Source: Catonia carolina (taxonomy: Eukaryota > Arthropoda > Insecta > Hemiptera > Achilidae). From it: a DNA stretch of 64,000 nucleotides. The position numbers were made by a program, and so were the translations under genes. Positions within the stretch are counted from its first letter, which is position 1. The number at the start of each line of letters is the position of its first letter. The stretch is from contig JAQMRL010000001.1 of NCBI GenBank assembly GCA_035578175.1, forward strand, positions 369,575,720 through 369,639,719. The letters run 5' to 3'. Shown here in pieces: positions 32,616 through 44,284 of this stretch. Below the pieces are notes generated by a model. The model made no database searches and was not told the DNA's origin. It saw only the letters and a list, made by a program, of their open reading frames with translations.

Positions 32616-34912
32616 TATTCTATAATTATGTAAAATAATAATCTTCGTTTTCTTATTAGACTTTACTTTTTTATAATCTTTATCAGCTTTACGAATTGTC
32701 TTCATTCATAAACTCTATTTTCATACTTCTCCGCAAAAGATTCCCTGAAAATTTTCTTTTCTACTTCGCTTATTCCTGCCTCTGAAATGTATGTAAACAT
32801 TCTACACCGGGAAGGACTTATGGAAGAAACCAAATCTCTTTTGGTCCCAAAAGTCTTTTCTCAACAGCTTTTATAATTTTAAATTAAAAAAAAATAGACT
32901 TTTTTATTATAAGTATCTATTGTAAGATACTACTATTGTAAGGTACTCCGGTTTTCGTACCAAATTTTTTTGGTATACTTTTCCTTAATACGAGTATTTA
33001 GATCTTAACAATGTTTATAATTAGTTTATTTCCTGAGATTTAAATACATTGTATTTTGATATATTTTTATTGTTCAAGCACCATCATCGTATATTTAAAA
33101 CTCAAAATATGGTCCAACGTTTTTTAAAAAGATAATTCGTTGTTTTTTCTTTAAATAAAGTTCCACCAAACGGATTTAAAAAGGATTTAGGTTGTTGTAA
33201 AAAGGACACTTTCATGATTCTTCAACAAATACAAAAATGAAAATTGGTTGAAGCCATAACGAGATTTTGCAAAGTAAATCAGCCCAACAAAATAATTGAA
33301 CTAAAATTTCAATATTGATCATATTCTGGCGGCGAAGTTCCTAAATTTGAATCAACAACACAGTTTGTTTAGAAGGATTGTGATAGAGGCTAGCGTGTTG
33401 TTGTGGTGTTTACATTAGGTAATTATTTAATTTAAAAACAGGGTTTTTTCGTAATTTACTACTGATAAATTATTCTACTTTATATGAACGGGTCAGCTAT
33501 TTCTGTTTTTTTTCATTCAAGATTTTTTAATCTGAACATTTTTCTGCACTCATCTACTTTTTAATTTTAGTTTGACCTTTATATTTTTGCAAACATTTTT
33601 TATATTTTTCTTAGTCTGTTGCTTCATATTGTAGACTTATTAGACGTATAACCATACATGTTCTCTACAAATTCTAAGTAAACGATGTGATGGCAAGGTT
33701 ACAGAATGTTTAAACTGAAATGATCGCAGTAAGCCGAGCTTTATTTTTAATTATAATCAGTACTGAATGTAAAGTAAATGTTTCCTTCCTTATTAGAAAT
33801 TTTAAATGAGAGTGACTAGTTCTGTATAAATCTGTATTTATAACGTAAAATTTTATGTAAATTCTAGTGAACGTACTTTTAGTGAGAGTGTATCTGCAAT
33901 TTAGAAGATGGAATACTTATTTAGTTTTTGATTCTTGATGATGAGCAGAAGGGGTTAGAAACGAGAACGCTCAGATGAACGGTTGGTTTAACTGCACCAG
34001 TGGACGGTTAAACGATGGGTCTAACGGAAAGGCGAACCAAGTGGGACCTGACGTTCTTTCAACGTGACCGTATTACTTGAAAAGCAAATGGTTATGTAGG
34101 GAGTAAGTGGAGGTGGGAAAACGACTTTTTCAATTCCCACTGTTGTCTGTCCTAGGAAAATATTGGTTTTCGGCAAACAAAATTTCTCTCATCCTCTAAA
34201 ATCTTTTTCTGCTATACCATTTCGTTTTTATTGCACCCACTTTTATATTTTGGTAATTAATTATGAATTCCATAATAATGACTTTTAATAATGGTAAAAT
34301 GATTTATATAAGAACATATCAACGAAATATGTGAAATACTCTCTAATATTATTTTAAATTTCTTTATTACGATAGATGGCCTTCAATAAATCTTCTTGGA
34401 ATTTCAATTTTATTCAATCTTCGTGAAAATAAAATTCCGATTAAAGAGACCGTAATGAATACGTAATAACCATTATATGTTTAAATTCAGTCAGCTTTTT
34501 TTTAATTTCCATTTACTCTTTAATTTAAAAGAAAAAAATTTGGTAATTCTTTTGGGGTGAAAAAAATGAATGAGTGTGTAATGAAGTTGAGTAAGGCAGG
34601 CGTTCTAACCTTTGTCATTTTCTTTGTTCTTTTTTCTTACATTGTCCTTGCTCATCACTCTCAAACCTACTGTTGACCTCAGGCTAAAAATCATTCGTCT
34701 CCCATTTCGTTTTTGTCTCAAGCTAACAAGAGTCTTTTCATTACTGTTGAACATCATAGTGTACAATGGAAAACAGCCTGAACTTCATAGGTGTTTTTCA
34801 TGAAAAACCGCATACGTATCAATTTCCTTTTTTTCGGTTGAAATTTTCTAAATTAATAAGTTAAAAATTAACAGATTATGTAACGTTTTACAGGTTATTT
34901 CAAAATCAGTTT
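32616..34912. other. AT-rich interval, nothing recognised
   Basis: A less AT-rich patch at 33950-34160 ('gaacggttggtttaactgca', 'ggacggttaaacgatgggtc') has a weak internal repetition of 'acggttggttta/acggttaaacg'. No coding or element signature was recognised. Confidence 0.45.
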
Positions 34913-34913
34913 T

Positions 34914-35090
34914 GGCCACCTCCGTAGCGTGGTGGTTAGCACGTTAGCCCACCACGTGGAGGTTTCGGGTTCGATTGCCGGCCAGGATCTGGAAATTTTC
35001 ACAAGTCAAATTCTATAATTGCAGTTACATTATCCCCAGTAGTCGCTAATAACCAAGCAGTTGATGCGGCTTTTAATAGATGTATACAAA
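34914..35090 (+). repeat. tRNA-derived SINE (family A), well preserved
   Basis: It has the head 'ggccacctccgtagcgtggt', A box 'tagcgtggtggttagcacg', B box 'cgggttcgattgccggccag', body 'cagtagtcgctaataaccaa' and end 'agttgatgcggcttttaata'. This is the cleanest family-A copy in the window and sets the family layout, about 175 bp. Confidence 0.85.
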
Positions 35091-35754
35091 AAATTATTAT
35101 TAACTATTTTTAAAACGTTATCTACTTTTTTCATTTTATTTCGTGTAATATTAATAACAGATAAGTGTATTTTTCGTCAATCCGTGAAAACTCGCAGTAT
35201 GAAACTAGAATATTGACAGATTTTTAAATATTTGAGTATTCTGTGTACTAGGTATTATTAGAATATACGTTGATATTAGTGATGTATTTGTAGCTAATAT
35301 TCTTTGCGAATTATTCTTTTAGCTTGATGATTGAAATATGAGTTTTCTGTCATTCAAGTTTTTATTAACGTACTATATAGTTTACGTTGCAATTTTATTT
35401 ATTTTCACTTAAATTATCGTGTATTGGTTATTTGTTTAATTTCTGAATATTATAATACATCGTGCAATCACCTAGAAAGTGAAATTCCGCATATATAGAT
35501 TTAATTGGGTTGAACATAAATACAAAATTAATCAGCTCATTCCAATTACAATCAAATTTTGAGACACTCTTAGAAACACATAGTCATAGTTCTACTCATC
35601 GCACACTTCTTCACACTCTTTCAGTTATTAACAGACTTTTCTAAATATATATTAAAATCCAATAAGAAATTTATAAAAAAATCGTTTTTCTATGAATTTT
35701 TTTCTCATAAATTTTGGTAACCCACCTTGATAGTTTTATTTTATCTCTGTCCTA
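35091..35754. other. AT-rich interval, nothing recognised
   Basis: No supported feature. Confidence 0.45.
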
Positions 35755-35759
35755 CTCAT

Positions 35760-36350
35760 ACATTCTTCTCCTCCTCCTCCTCTTCACGGTTAGGCATTTC
35801 TACCTCTTGTGGCACCCATCTTTTCTTCGGTCTGTCAATATCGGCTTTCTTGCATTCTATTTAAATGATCGACCTATTGGGTACGATAAAACTTTATTTT
35901 TTCGTTGAGTGGAAATTTCCCAATTTTTGCCTTATATCTTCGTTTCTGATCCTTTCTAGTCTTGTGCAACCCTTGACCGACCTTTAGAAATTTATTTCGG
36001 CAGTTGGGATTTTTTTTTCTTCCTTTTCCTCATCATCCATGCTTCACTCCCGTATGTCAAGGCTGGAACTGCCACCGTCTTATAAAACTTTAACCTTGTT
36101 TAGGGTGTGGTCTTTTACCTCACTGTACAATGAATCGTCCCACATATCTAAATTAATGTATATAGTTAATTTTTCACATCATAGTCATATTTATATATCA
36201 GACATCATTTCTAAGGTATTTATAAAGACTCACTTGCTGTAGTATATGTCCATTAAAAGAACTATTTTGAATCTTAATGGGGTCTTTCCAAAAAATTCCA
36301 TGACTTTTGTCTTATTTATTGCTACCATCATATTATATTCTTCAATCTTT
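35760..36350 (-). pseudogene. RTE-like LINE 3' half, heavily decayed, GGA/GAA tail
   Basis: The minus strand from 36350 reads 'EEYNMMVAINKTKVMEFFGK' and 'TPLRFKIVLL', the same K-T-K-V-M-x-F block as 31950-32615. At the far end is 'KRWVPQEVEMPN', followed by a (GAG)n-type run (plus-strand 'ctcctcctcctcctctt'). The middle is too mutated to follow. The orientation and 3' end agree with the other RTE-like remnants. Confidence 0.65.
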
Positions 36351-37539
36351 ATGGTTAGTGAAGAGTTTTGGAGGTATGTATTGAGTAGTTGGAGTATATA
36401 AATACGTATATAAGATCTTGAGAATTAACTGAAACAAAACCTTTGTATGAGACGGCATATATTTATCTACAGCTTTAATTACAAAAAGCTCATGTTTTTA
36501 GGGATTTATAAAAATAAACTTAAAAACTTCAGTTACACTTACATTCATATTATTATCGGTTAGGTTTGTGCTAATTATATATTACGATACAATTAGATGT
36601 TGTTTTAGAAATAAGTTAAAACAAAAAAGTTAGGCAATCCCACTATAAACATAAAAATGTTATTAGAAATTTAATCATAAAATGTATATTCTTTTTAAAA
36701 CTAATCAGAGTTGTAGTAGCATTATTTTCCACCATTGTCGTTTCCTCATCTGCTTTAAGCTTTGCCTGGATGAACAAATTAAGGGTTGACTACTTATTCT
36801 CTCATTTTTTCTTTTTAAATTTCTTTTACAATTAAATTTTGTGGTGCTGGAATGCGGGCGACTTGTTTAAACGTAATTTAGTTAGCAAAACTCTTCGTGA
36901 CGTAAATGGGAAGTGATATGCTTTCTTAGAATTCTTAATAATTTTCAGATTATATTGTTTCCTTTATATTAAATTAAAAGATCTGCAATTTAAATTAAGT
37001 TATATAATATTGTTGGTTGCATAAATAATGATCGAATAATTTAGTTTTCTTCTTATGTAATAGCAAAATTCAGAAAATGTTAATCATGAAACAAACTTTA
37101 GACTGAATTTGATACTCTAAATTAAAACACAATTTTTAATGTAGTAGGTAATTCTACCGATTCATTTTTCTACATGTCAGCCGATTGGTTGGCTGTCATA
37201 ACAATGCGACATTATTTTTGAACGATGCTTGCTGAGTGCTGGAACTGACAGCTGTCTAAAAATATGCCTTAACTTTATGAAATGATACAATACGGCAACA
37301 TATTAGGTATGCATAATTTGGTATTTGAAAATTATATTTTGTGAAAAATGTTAAAACTTACAATTATTACATATAAAATATTTTTAATAAATTTGGTTGT
37401 AGTTACCTAAATACCGTTATACTGCACGCCTATTCCACACAGCTAAATATTTCAGATTGCATCTAGGCAGACGTTTAGATTCGAGAACACAATCAGCAGA
37501 AACTAAAACAACTACTATCGGTTTCATAATCATAGACAC
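36351..37539. other. AT-rich interval, nothing recognised
   Basis: No supported feature. Confidence 0.45.
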
Positions 37540-38443
37540 CCGAGTTTGAACCCATGCATCCCCAAAACTATGAGTCGGATTTTAACAAACTTTACATCAA
37601 AATATAGCTCATTTTATTCTGCGTTGACCCATAATAGTGCTATATTTTTATTATTGTTTGAAAATTGCCATATTGAGGTTGGAAGACAAAAAGACCCGGT
37701 TTTTTTGCTACCACAATAAATTTCAAGCGTTTAGAGGCGTGGAACACGATAATTATTTGATCGAAAGTTTGAAACTTTGACACAACATAGACAATTAATA
37801 TTCTTACAGCGTTTATGAAATTTCAAATTTTGTATGTTATTTAAATTTTTATTTATTAACGATATTCTGAACCCTTGCTGTCTCGTTAACCGCTTGATCG
37901 TTCGGCACGGGCAAATTATCGTTTTATTTAGGGTAAAAAACTTAGTACGAATATGATAATAACATGAAATATTGATTGGCCAATGTTGTGGTAAAGTTAT
38001 TAAAATTTTGTCCCGAACGATCGAGTGGTTACCGAGATAGCAAGGGTTCAGATTTTTGTTAATAAATCAAAATTTAAATTACATACAAATTTTAAATTTC
38101 GTACACGCTGTAAGAATAAAATTGTCTATGTCGTATTAAAGTTTTAAGCTTTTCGGTTAAATAATTATCGAGTTAAACGCCTCTAAACGCATGAAATTTG
38201 TTGCGGTAGCAAAAAACTCGGGTCATTTTGTCTTCCACCCTCGATATGACAATTAAAACTAAAAAATATTTTAAACAACATTAAAAATATAGGACTATTA
38301 TGGGTCAACGCAGGATAAAATGAGATAAATTACAATGCACAATATGTTAAAATCCGACTCATATTTTTGTCCCTGAATGGGATTCGAACCCAAGACCACA
38401 TGATGAGAGTCGAGCACGTTACCAACTACGCCAACGCGGCCGG
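37540..38443. repeat. Large inverted repeat: two SINE-like copies tail-to-tail
   Basis: The left arm (37540-37916) and right arm (38008-38396) are inverted copies: both have 'atgagtcggattttaaca', 'gcgttgacccataatagt', 'gcgtttagaggcg' and 'gaacccttgct' in corresponding order. A spacer of about 90 bp separates them. Each arm starts at a tRNA-like T arm (left 'gagtttgaaccca', right on minus 'tgggttcgaatccca'). The right copy keeps a full tRNA-like head to 38443. A transcript across the region could fold into a hairpin with arms of more than 350 bp. Confidence 0.8.
38370..38443 (-). repeat. tRNA-like SINE head with perfect T arm
   Basis: The minus strand has the A-box region 'ttggcgtagttggtaacgtg' and T arm 'tgggttcgaatccca' with a 4-bp perfect stem. 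The expected acceptor-stem pairing is absent ('gccggcc' against 'tcaggg'), so I treat it as the head of a SINE and not a working tRNA gene. Confidence 0.65.
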
Positions 38444-38446
38444 CAT

Positions 38447-38502
38447 AGACTCTCTAGAGGTTCAAAAAAGCTTTTCGGCTGATGATCTAAACAAAAAACA
38501 CA
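38447..38502 (+). repeat. 3' end fragment of family-C SINE
   Basis: 'ctctagaggttcaaa' and 'cttttcggctgatgatctaa' match the last 50 bp of the family-C copies, directly abutting the inverted SINE pair. Confidence 0.65.
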
Positions 38503-38590
38503 AATCTATTTATTATTGTTTAAAGAATATAATTATTTTTGGTAAATTCAGTGGGTAAAAACTTAATTATATCGATATGATGAATAATAT

Positions 38591-39262
38591 TGTAACAGTC
38601 AAGCCTAGTTTGTTTGGGATCTTGGTATAATAAAATAACTTACTTTAAACCTTATAACACTTATTTTATTAACACAATTAATTAGTAAACAGACTACTAA
38701 AAATTAAAATTAGATAATTTTAATTAAATTAATTACGAAACTCAAAGTTTAAACTAAAGTTGACTATAAATAAAATACTATTATTTAACATTCAAACCAA
38801 ATTACTGGTTCACTAGCTCTTGCTACCACCTACACGTACACGTACTATTAATGTAGTTCAGAACCAGTCTTGTAACAACACTATTTCCAATGGCTTGACA
38901 ACAATGATTCTAGTCACAGTCCAAGTAATAACTAACTGATGAGAAAGGCGCTAACCGTTTGTTTACAAGCTATCTGATACTTTCTCAAACAATCCAGATC
39001 CTTTTTATATTTTCTTCTTCGCGTGACTGGAACATGATAAAAGAAATAAAAAATAAAAAAGAGACGTTTCTGCTAGTTTCGATTTCCGAGAATTTCTATT
39101 CAAAATATTTCATCCATTGCAATCGATTGTCCTTGTTCAACACATTCCACCTCATACAATGCAGGATTTCTTACAATAAAATTCCTTTAACTATTTTTAG
39201 AATATCAGTGTTATAATTTTAGAATATTTTAAAAATAAATGTTTGTTAAAAGTCTCTTAACA
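38591..39262 (-). mobile_element. Solo LTR (family L), longer copy
   Basis: On the minus strand the sequence begins 'tgttaagagac' and ends 'gactgttaca' (TG...CA). It has a TATA box ('tataaaaa', plus positions 39002-39009) about 250 bp from its start and AATAAA-type signals further on. The last 40 bp ('ccaagatcccaaac' before the end) resemble those of the LTR at 43021-43498. The flanks are 'atat' and 'atac', an imperfect 4-bp duplication. No internal retrotransposon genes are next to it, so it is a solo LTR left by recombination. Confidence 0.55.
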
Positions 39263-40429
39263 ATACAGTTGCTGTTCCTCCCATCCTATATGATGCTCTG
39301 TGGTTTTTCCGGAGTAAAATATTACATAGTTCGAATGGATTCGAATCTGACAGTAGACTAAACGGCATTTAGTGGATATAAAATAAATAACGTTTTACTA
39401 TTTTTATAGTTACTCTCCTTCTATAAATTTCATCCCCTCTTTCTGAGTTTACTATTTCAAATAGGGTTACTGAGGCTTCCGAATATTGTCATAGTAAATG
39501 ATGGATTGCAGGGAGATGATAAACTGTGAGAACGCAAATGTTAAACACGTTGTGAATATTAACTGATGTTATATAGAATTCTACGTAAAAGCCAGGCACA
39601 TTTTTACCTATTCAGGATTATAACAGATCACTGTTAAATCCTACTGTGAAAATAGTAGCTTTAGTAGTCCCTTAGTGCCCATTCTGGTAAAATGAATGAT
39701 GATAATTTTTCCAAAAGTAAAATTTCAAAACTTATATTTTATTATTTGTTATCTTAACTTAAATAAGTTTAAAAATTTTCATTCTCAGGATGATTATTAC
39801 CTTAATGTATTTAAATTGTATATATAACTTTTATCTAAAAATTTACTTATACTTCCAGAGTCTAAATAATTTATGTTTCTTTCATAATAAAATCTAGTAA
39901 AATTGTTTACGAAAATATTTAATATTGTCAATTTATATTTGCCAACAAAGCTTTTTATAAGTTATTATGGGTTTCATAAAAGGTTCTTTAAAAGTTGTAA
40001 AAATTTAATTATTGATCCACTTTCTTCTTGCGTAAAAAGGTTTAGGTTCAACAATTTGGTGTTGTGATTGAGAACGAAGTAATCATTTTGGTTTCTTGTG
40101 TACGTTTGAATTTTCTGCAAATATTTTATTAATGTACGTACATCATCACCTAAAATGTGGAGAGAGAATACCTAATTGAGTAATTTAAACTCCTTAAATA
40201 ACGGCCTGCAAGAGTTACTGTGATTTGCTTCCACCATTCACTTAACTGCTTTCCTCTGAATTTTAAATACTCTGGCCATATTATCTTGTGAGGAATTATC
40301 CCTTACATAAATAAGTTACCCAATATGAAATAAAGAGTTCATAATACAAGAATCAAGGTCTGGGATGCAAGATTCGACTGTGAGAAAGTTATAGCACGGA
40401 AAGATGAATAAAATTTAAAATTCAATATT
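39263..40429. other. AT-rich interval, nothing recognised
   Basis: No supported feature. Confidence 0.45.
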
Positions 40430-40767
40430 TCTGTGTTTACATCTCTTTCTTCTTCACTTTCTTCTTCTTCTTCTCACAATCAAGGATTAGGCTACCGCCA
40501 GTTCCGACTCACATCATCGACAAAACTATTGAATCATTGCCATTTCTTGCGTGACCTCCCAACATATCTTTTCCCCTGCGGCCTGTATTTAACAACCTTG
40601 AGGGGAATCGTTTTCTCATGCGTTCTCTCTAAGTGCTACATCCAACGATTTTTATTTTCTGAAGCCTTCCAATCAGGTTGTAAACTTCCGGTTCCGTTCT
40701 AATACCTCATTTCTTAGTTAGTTACTACGATTGCAACCCTTTGTTTTCCGCAGAAATCGTATCTCTG

Positions 40768-40873
40768 ATACGATTCCGTCCTGGTTGTTAATAACCGTCC
40801 TGGTTGTAACAACCGTCCTGGTTGCTAATAACCGTCCTGGTTGTTCGCCTTTAAAAAAAAAAAAAAAAAAAAA
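40768..40873 (+). mobile_element. Tiny poly(A)-tailed retroposon made of 19-bp tandem units
   Basis: The insert is 106 bp and flanked by a 9-bp direct repeat 'gtatctctg' (40759-40767 and 40874-40882). It contains four units starting 'ccgtcctggttg' at 40776, 40795, 40813 and 40832 (periods 19, 18, 19), then 'ttcgccttt' and 21 A. A poly(A) tail plus target duplication shows that an RNA was reverse-transcribed into this site. I do not recognise the parent RNA. It lies in a dead LINE, so it is younger than that LINE. Confidence 0.8.
40776..40849. repeat. Four tandem copies of an 18-19 bp unit
   Basis: The common core is 'aaccgtcctggttg', which is partly self-complementary (aacc...ggtt), so each unit can form a small stem. 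The units differ by one to three bases. Confidence 0.9.
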
Positions 40874-41500
40874 GTATCTCTGCTACCTTCAAACTACACT
40901 TTTACAGTTTTGTACTAATCCACTCCTCACACAGCTCACTTCCTTAGAGTAAGATTGGGGCAGCCATCACCTTCTAAAATGTATCATAGTTTCTTTCTTT
41001 GATTTTCTGCTTATTATTCTGCTAATACTTCCGCACACTGCTTGAAATTTTTAAATTTTTTTCTCTACGTCAAAATTTTGATCAAATCCGATGTCAATCT
41101 AAATAATTGGATTGTGATACTTGTTTCAGCCCCACATCATCTACCACAATTTTAAACCTTGTGGGATATATACCGCTAAATGCTATTATTTTTGACTTTT
41201 TATGGAACTTTGAAATTATATTTATTGCATAATTCATTCAAAACATACACCGATCTCTGAGCTCATCCTCATTCTCTTGCACAATCCACAGATTATCTGC
41301 AAACATTAAACATTTAGGTAAACGTCATTGTTCAGCCTAATTCCCAAATTAACCTTGTTTCTCCAGTGGCGAAAAATGTGATTCATATTTTTTATACATA
41401 TATATTATATAAAGTGAGTGATAAATTTTACCTTGTCTCATTTCTTGATTGAATCCTCATTCTGTTCAATAAATCCTTATACGTATTTATCACTATTTGC

Positions 41501-41739
41501 GTATTGGTTAATTAATTTTTAATGAAATTTAATGGATGAATTGGACATTGTAACAAAACAGCTGGAACAATTTATACATCGATATTTTTTTTTTTTGAAA
41601 TTCTAATGAAATGCGTTGTTTTTTTAATTAAAAGATATTTTGACAATAAATTATTATGAATCTATAATAATAATTTAAATACTTTTTTTGTTTTATGTCT
41701 GACTGTTTTGAAATTGCTGGTAATTCAGACGGTGAAAAG
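41501..41739. other. AT-rich interval, nothing recognised
   Basis: No supported feature. Confidence 0.4.
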
Positions 41740-41849
41740 GTTGATACATGAAGATGAATGGTAAAAAAATGTCAGACCTGATCGGGGATCGAATCCGAGA
41801 CTTCGGCGTAGAAGCCAGTTTGGCTAACTACTACGCCGACATGCCGGCC
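41740..41849 (-). repeat. tRNA-derived SINE (family B)
   Basis: The minus strand reads 'ggccggcatgtcggcgtagt', with B box 'cggattcgatccccgatcag' and the 'aggtctgac' junction of family B, then a short tail. The plus-strand A-box half is complete. Confidence 0.75.
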
Positions 41850-43016
41850 TATAATCATAAATAATGATATAAAGGACGTTTAGTTAAACAGATTAAAAAT
41901 AATAAATAATTATTGAATGTTTATCATTGTCAGAAAAATGTTAATTTGTAAAGAATAAGAAAATATACTTGGACTACATGTCGTAAAAGCTTCAAGAATG
42001 GTTAAGATTCTAGGCCAAAGGCTATAAATGATAATATCATGTTAATACAAATATTAACCAATAACTGGATAACACTGTTATTAATAACATAAATATAATA
42101 GGCATATTAATTTACTTAAATAATAATCCATATTTATTTTCTATAAGATATTATTTCAGATCGAACTAAAGTAACTTAGAGATCACGCAACTGAGAGTTA
42201 CAATATCCAGTGTTTATATTTATTACGAAATTGTATTTTTCCATTTGATATCAGTACTTTTATTATATTTTTTGATTAAATAACTTTTAAGTTTTCAAAG
42301 TATTGTAATATAAATTTTATTATTATTCTACGTAAGTAATATATTGTACTATTTCCTATTCTAACCTATTTATCACAGCACCCATTTGTTTAAAACTGCT
42401 ATTTAGTTTCATATATGAAGAGTAGTATTACTAGAAAATAATACTAACTTAGAATTAGTGAAGTTAAATGCGAATTCATGTCAGGTGTCATATAATGTAA
42501 GTGTTTTAACGTTTAAATGTGGGGAAATAGTTTGTTTTTGAGAGGTAGCTACTGCTGTAATAACACATTGTTGTAATATGAGGGTAAGGTGTACTGTACC
42601 CGCACACAATGCTACATTCAATATTAGATTAAAATTTACTTAATGTGTTGACGCTCTACTCAGTTAAATATCCTTGCTTGAATGTTGAGTATTTCTTTCT
42701 TTTTGTGTAAAAGTACGCAAACAAAAGTATCATTGTATTATTACTTTTAAAAATACTTTAACAATTTAAACAATGGTTGGAAACAAAAGTTATAAGAAGA
42801 ACGCGGGTGAAAATCCCCTATTCGTAGTAATATTCCTACAGAATTTGTAATACATGCTTAATATAGCCTACTTTTTGTAAATTGAAATGTTTATAATATC
42901 ATATCTATGTTTACACTTTAATGTTTTTATTATTTTATTCATTCGTCTAATATACGATTATTCTTGCTTTTCCTTCTTTTCCCTACCATCTTCTTATTTC
43001 TCGTGCTCTCTAATAT
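41850..43016. other. AT-rich interval, nothing recognised
   Basis: No supported feature. Confidence 0.45.
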
Positions 43017-43020
43017 ACTG

Positions 43021-43498
43021 TGACACTTATCTCTAAGGTCCGTTTTGGGATCTGGCTAAATTAAATAATTAACACACTAAAGTTTAAAATTACAAGTATT
43101 TATTACAAATAAGAATTACAATAAAATAATTAACTACAATCTACAAATATATTACAATGAACTACTTAATAAATAAAATAATTAGGCTATAATTAACGAA
43201 TACAATAAACAACTTACCTAATTTACTTAATACTACTTACAGAATGACACAAAATAAATAACAGTTAAACAAAAGCCAGTTATTTGCGGTATTATTGACT
43301 TATTCTAACGTACTGGACTACCTGTACGCACTATCGAATACGCTTACTCAATCACAGACAAATGTAAACTAACTCCGAGCCATAAACAACCCGGCGCTTT
43401 TATAGGTGGGCTAATGGAGAGTTCGAGAAAAGACAAAGATTTTCGATATAATAATAAAATAAAAAATCCTTCTGGCGGCTTCTGTATAAATCTTAACA
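43021..43498 (-). mobile_element. Solo LTR (family L) with 4-bp target duplication
   Basis: The boundaries are TG...CA with 'actg' directly on both sides (43017-43020 and 43499-43502). On the minus strand it opens 'tgttaagatttatac', has a TATA box 'cctataaaagcgcc' (core at plus 43397-43404), a GC-richer start region, then 'aataaatactt' as polyadenylation signal near the end. The 478-bp length, TG/CA ends and 4-bp duplication are typical of Gypsy-type LTRs. No gag or pol sequence adjoins it. The opening 'tgttaaga' and the end region match the longer LTR at 38591-39262. Confidence 0.75.
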
Positions 43499-43502
43499 AC
43501 TG

Positions 43503-44280
43503 TAAACAAATTAGGATGGATGAATAGAAGGTGTTATTAAAACCAATTATTGTATAGGTACCTGTCTCTCACAATACCAACTGACAACAAAAGCCAGGCC
43601 TACCTTTACTATAAAAGACCATTTATATTACACATAGTATTCCTAACTATTACTCAGAAAACACTATTTATTACTCTTATTATTCACGTCAACATTTCCA
43701 ATCTCTCGGCCTCCCCAAACATTCTCGAACCTACATTCCCTTCAGGTATTATCACAATACTATATCTACATAGTAGGCCTACTATCGGATGAAAAAGTAT
43801 TCCGATTGGGTAAAGTAAAACTTTGTAATGTTTAATGCATTACTGAAGCCAAATATGTGTTCAGAAAGATTATCTGTGTGCGTATTTTATTCCAACTGGA
43901 TTAAAAACTAGTGAACCGAATTAGCTTAAATTTGAAAACTGTGGTTTTTTTAACGTACCCGCAAGATTTTTCGGGAATTTTTCCCAGTTCCCTGACTTAT
44001 TTTTGAAATAATTATTAATGCAAAATAGAATACCTTTATACAGAATCTTAATGTCCTCAATCAGAACACAAACCATAAAAACATAACCTAATTGTCCTAC
44101 CATAACACTATGTTGTAATACAAACGTACTTATGCAGGGAGAAAACACATCAATAAATTATCACGATGTTTAGCATGTGCCATTCTGCATTTGTTCATAA
44201 AAACATTAATCGACGATTGATGAGGAATTTGACAGTGTGCAAGAACTCTTACTTAAATTAATTTTTTTAGAAAAATATAA
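43503..44280. other. AT-rich interval, nothing recognised
   Basis: No supported feature; the 75-codon frame at 43921-44148 (minus) has no motif. Confidence 0.45.
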
Positions 44281-44284
44281 TTGT

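Larger units (their letters stand above)
40430..41500 (-). pseudogene. RTE-like LINE 3' half with RT catalytic-core remnant, interrupted by a retroposon
   Basis: Going down the minus strand from 41500, decayed frames give 'NQEMRQGKIYHSLYIIY' (the RQG-SLSP-LFNIY motif region), 'GIRLNNDVYLNV' and 'LMFADNLWIVQENEDELRDR', where 'FADN' corresponds to the catalytic FADD box with the second Asp lost. Next come 'KSKIIAFSGIYPTRFKIVVD' and 'LKQVS', the KTKVMxF block of this family. A GAA-type run lies at the 3' end (plus-strand CTT repeats at 40443-40472). Stops and frameshifts are frequent. A small poly(A) insertion at 40768-40873 sits within it. Confidence 0.7.

Noticed and set aside
38370..38443. 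Functional tRNA gene
   Set aside because: The A box and T arm are good, but the acceptor stem does not pair and the body of a dispersed repeat follows directly, so it is a SINE head.
40776..40849. CRISPR-like repeats (regular 19-bp units)
   Set aside because: Units are contiguous without spacers, the organism is eukaryotic, and a poly(A) tail with target duplication explains it as a retroposon.
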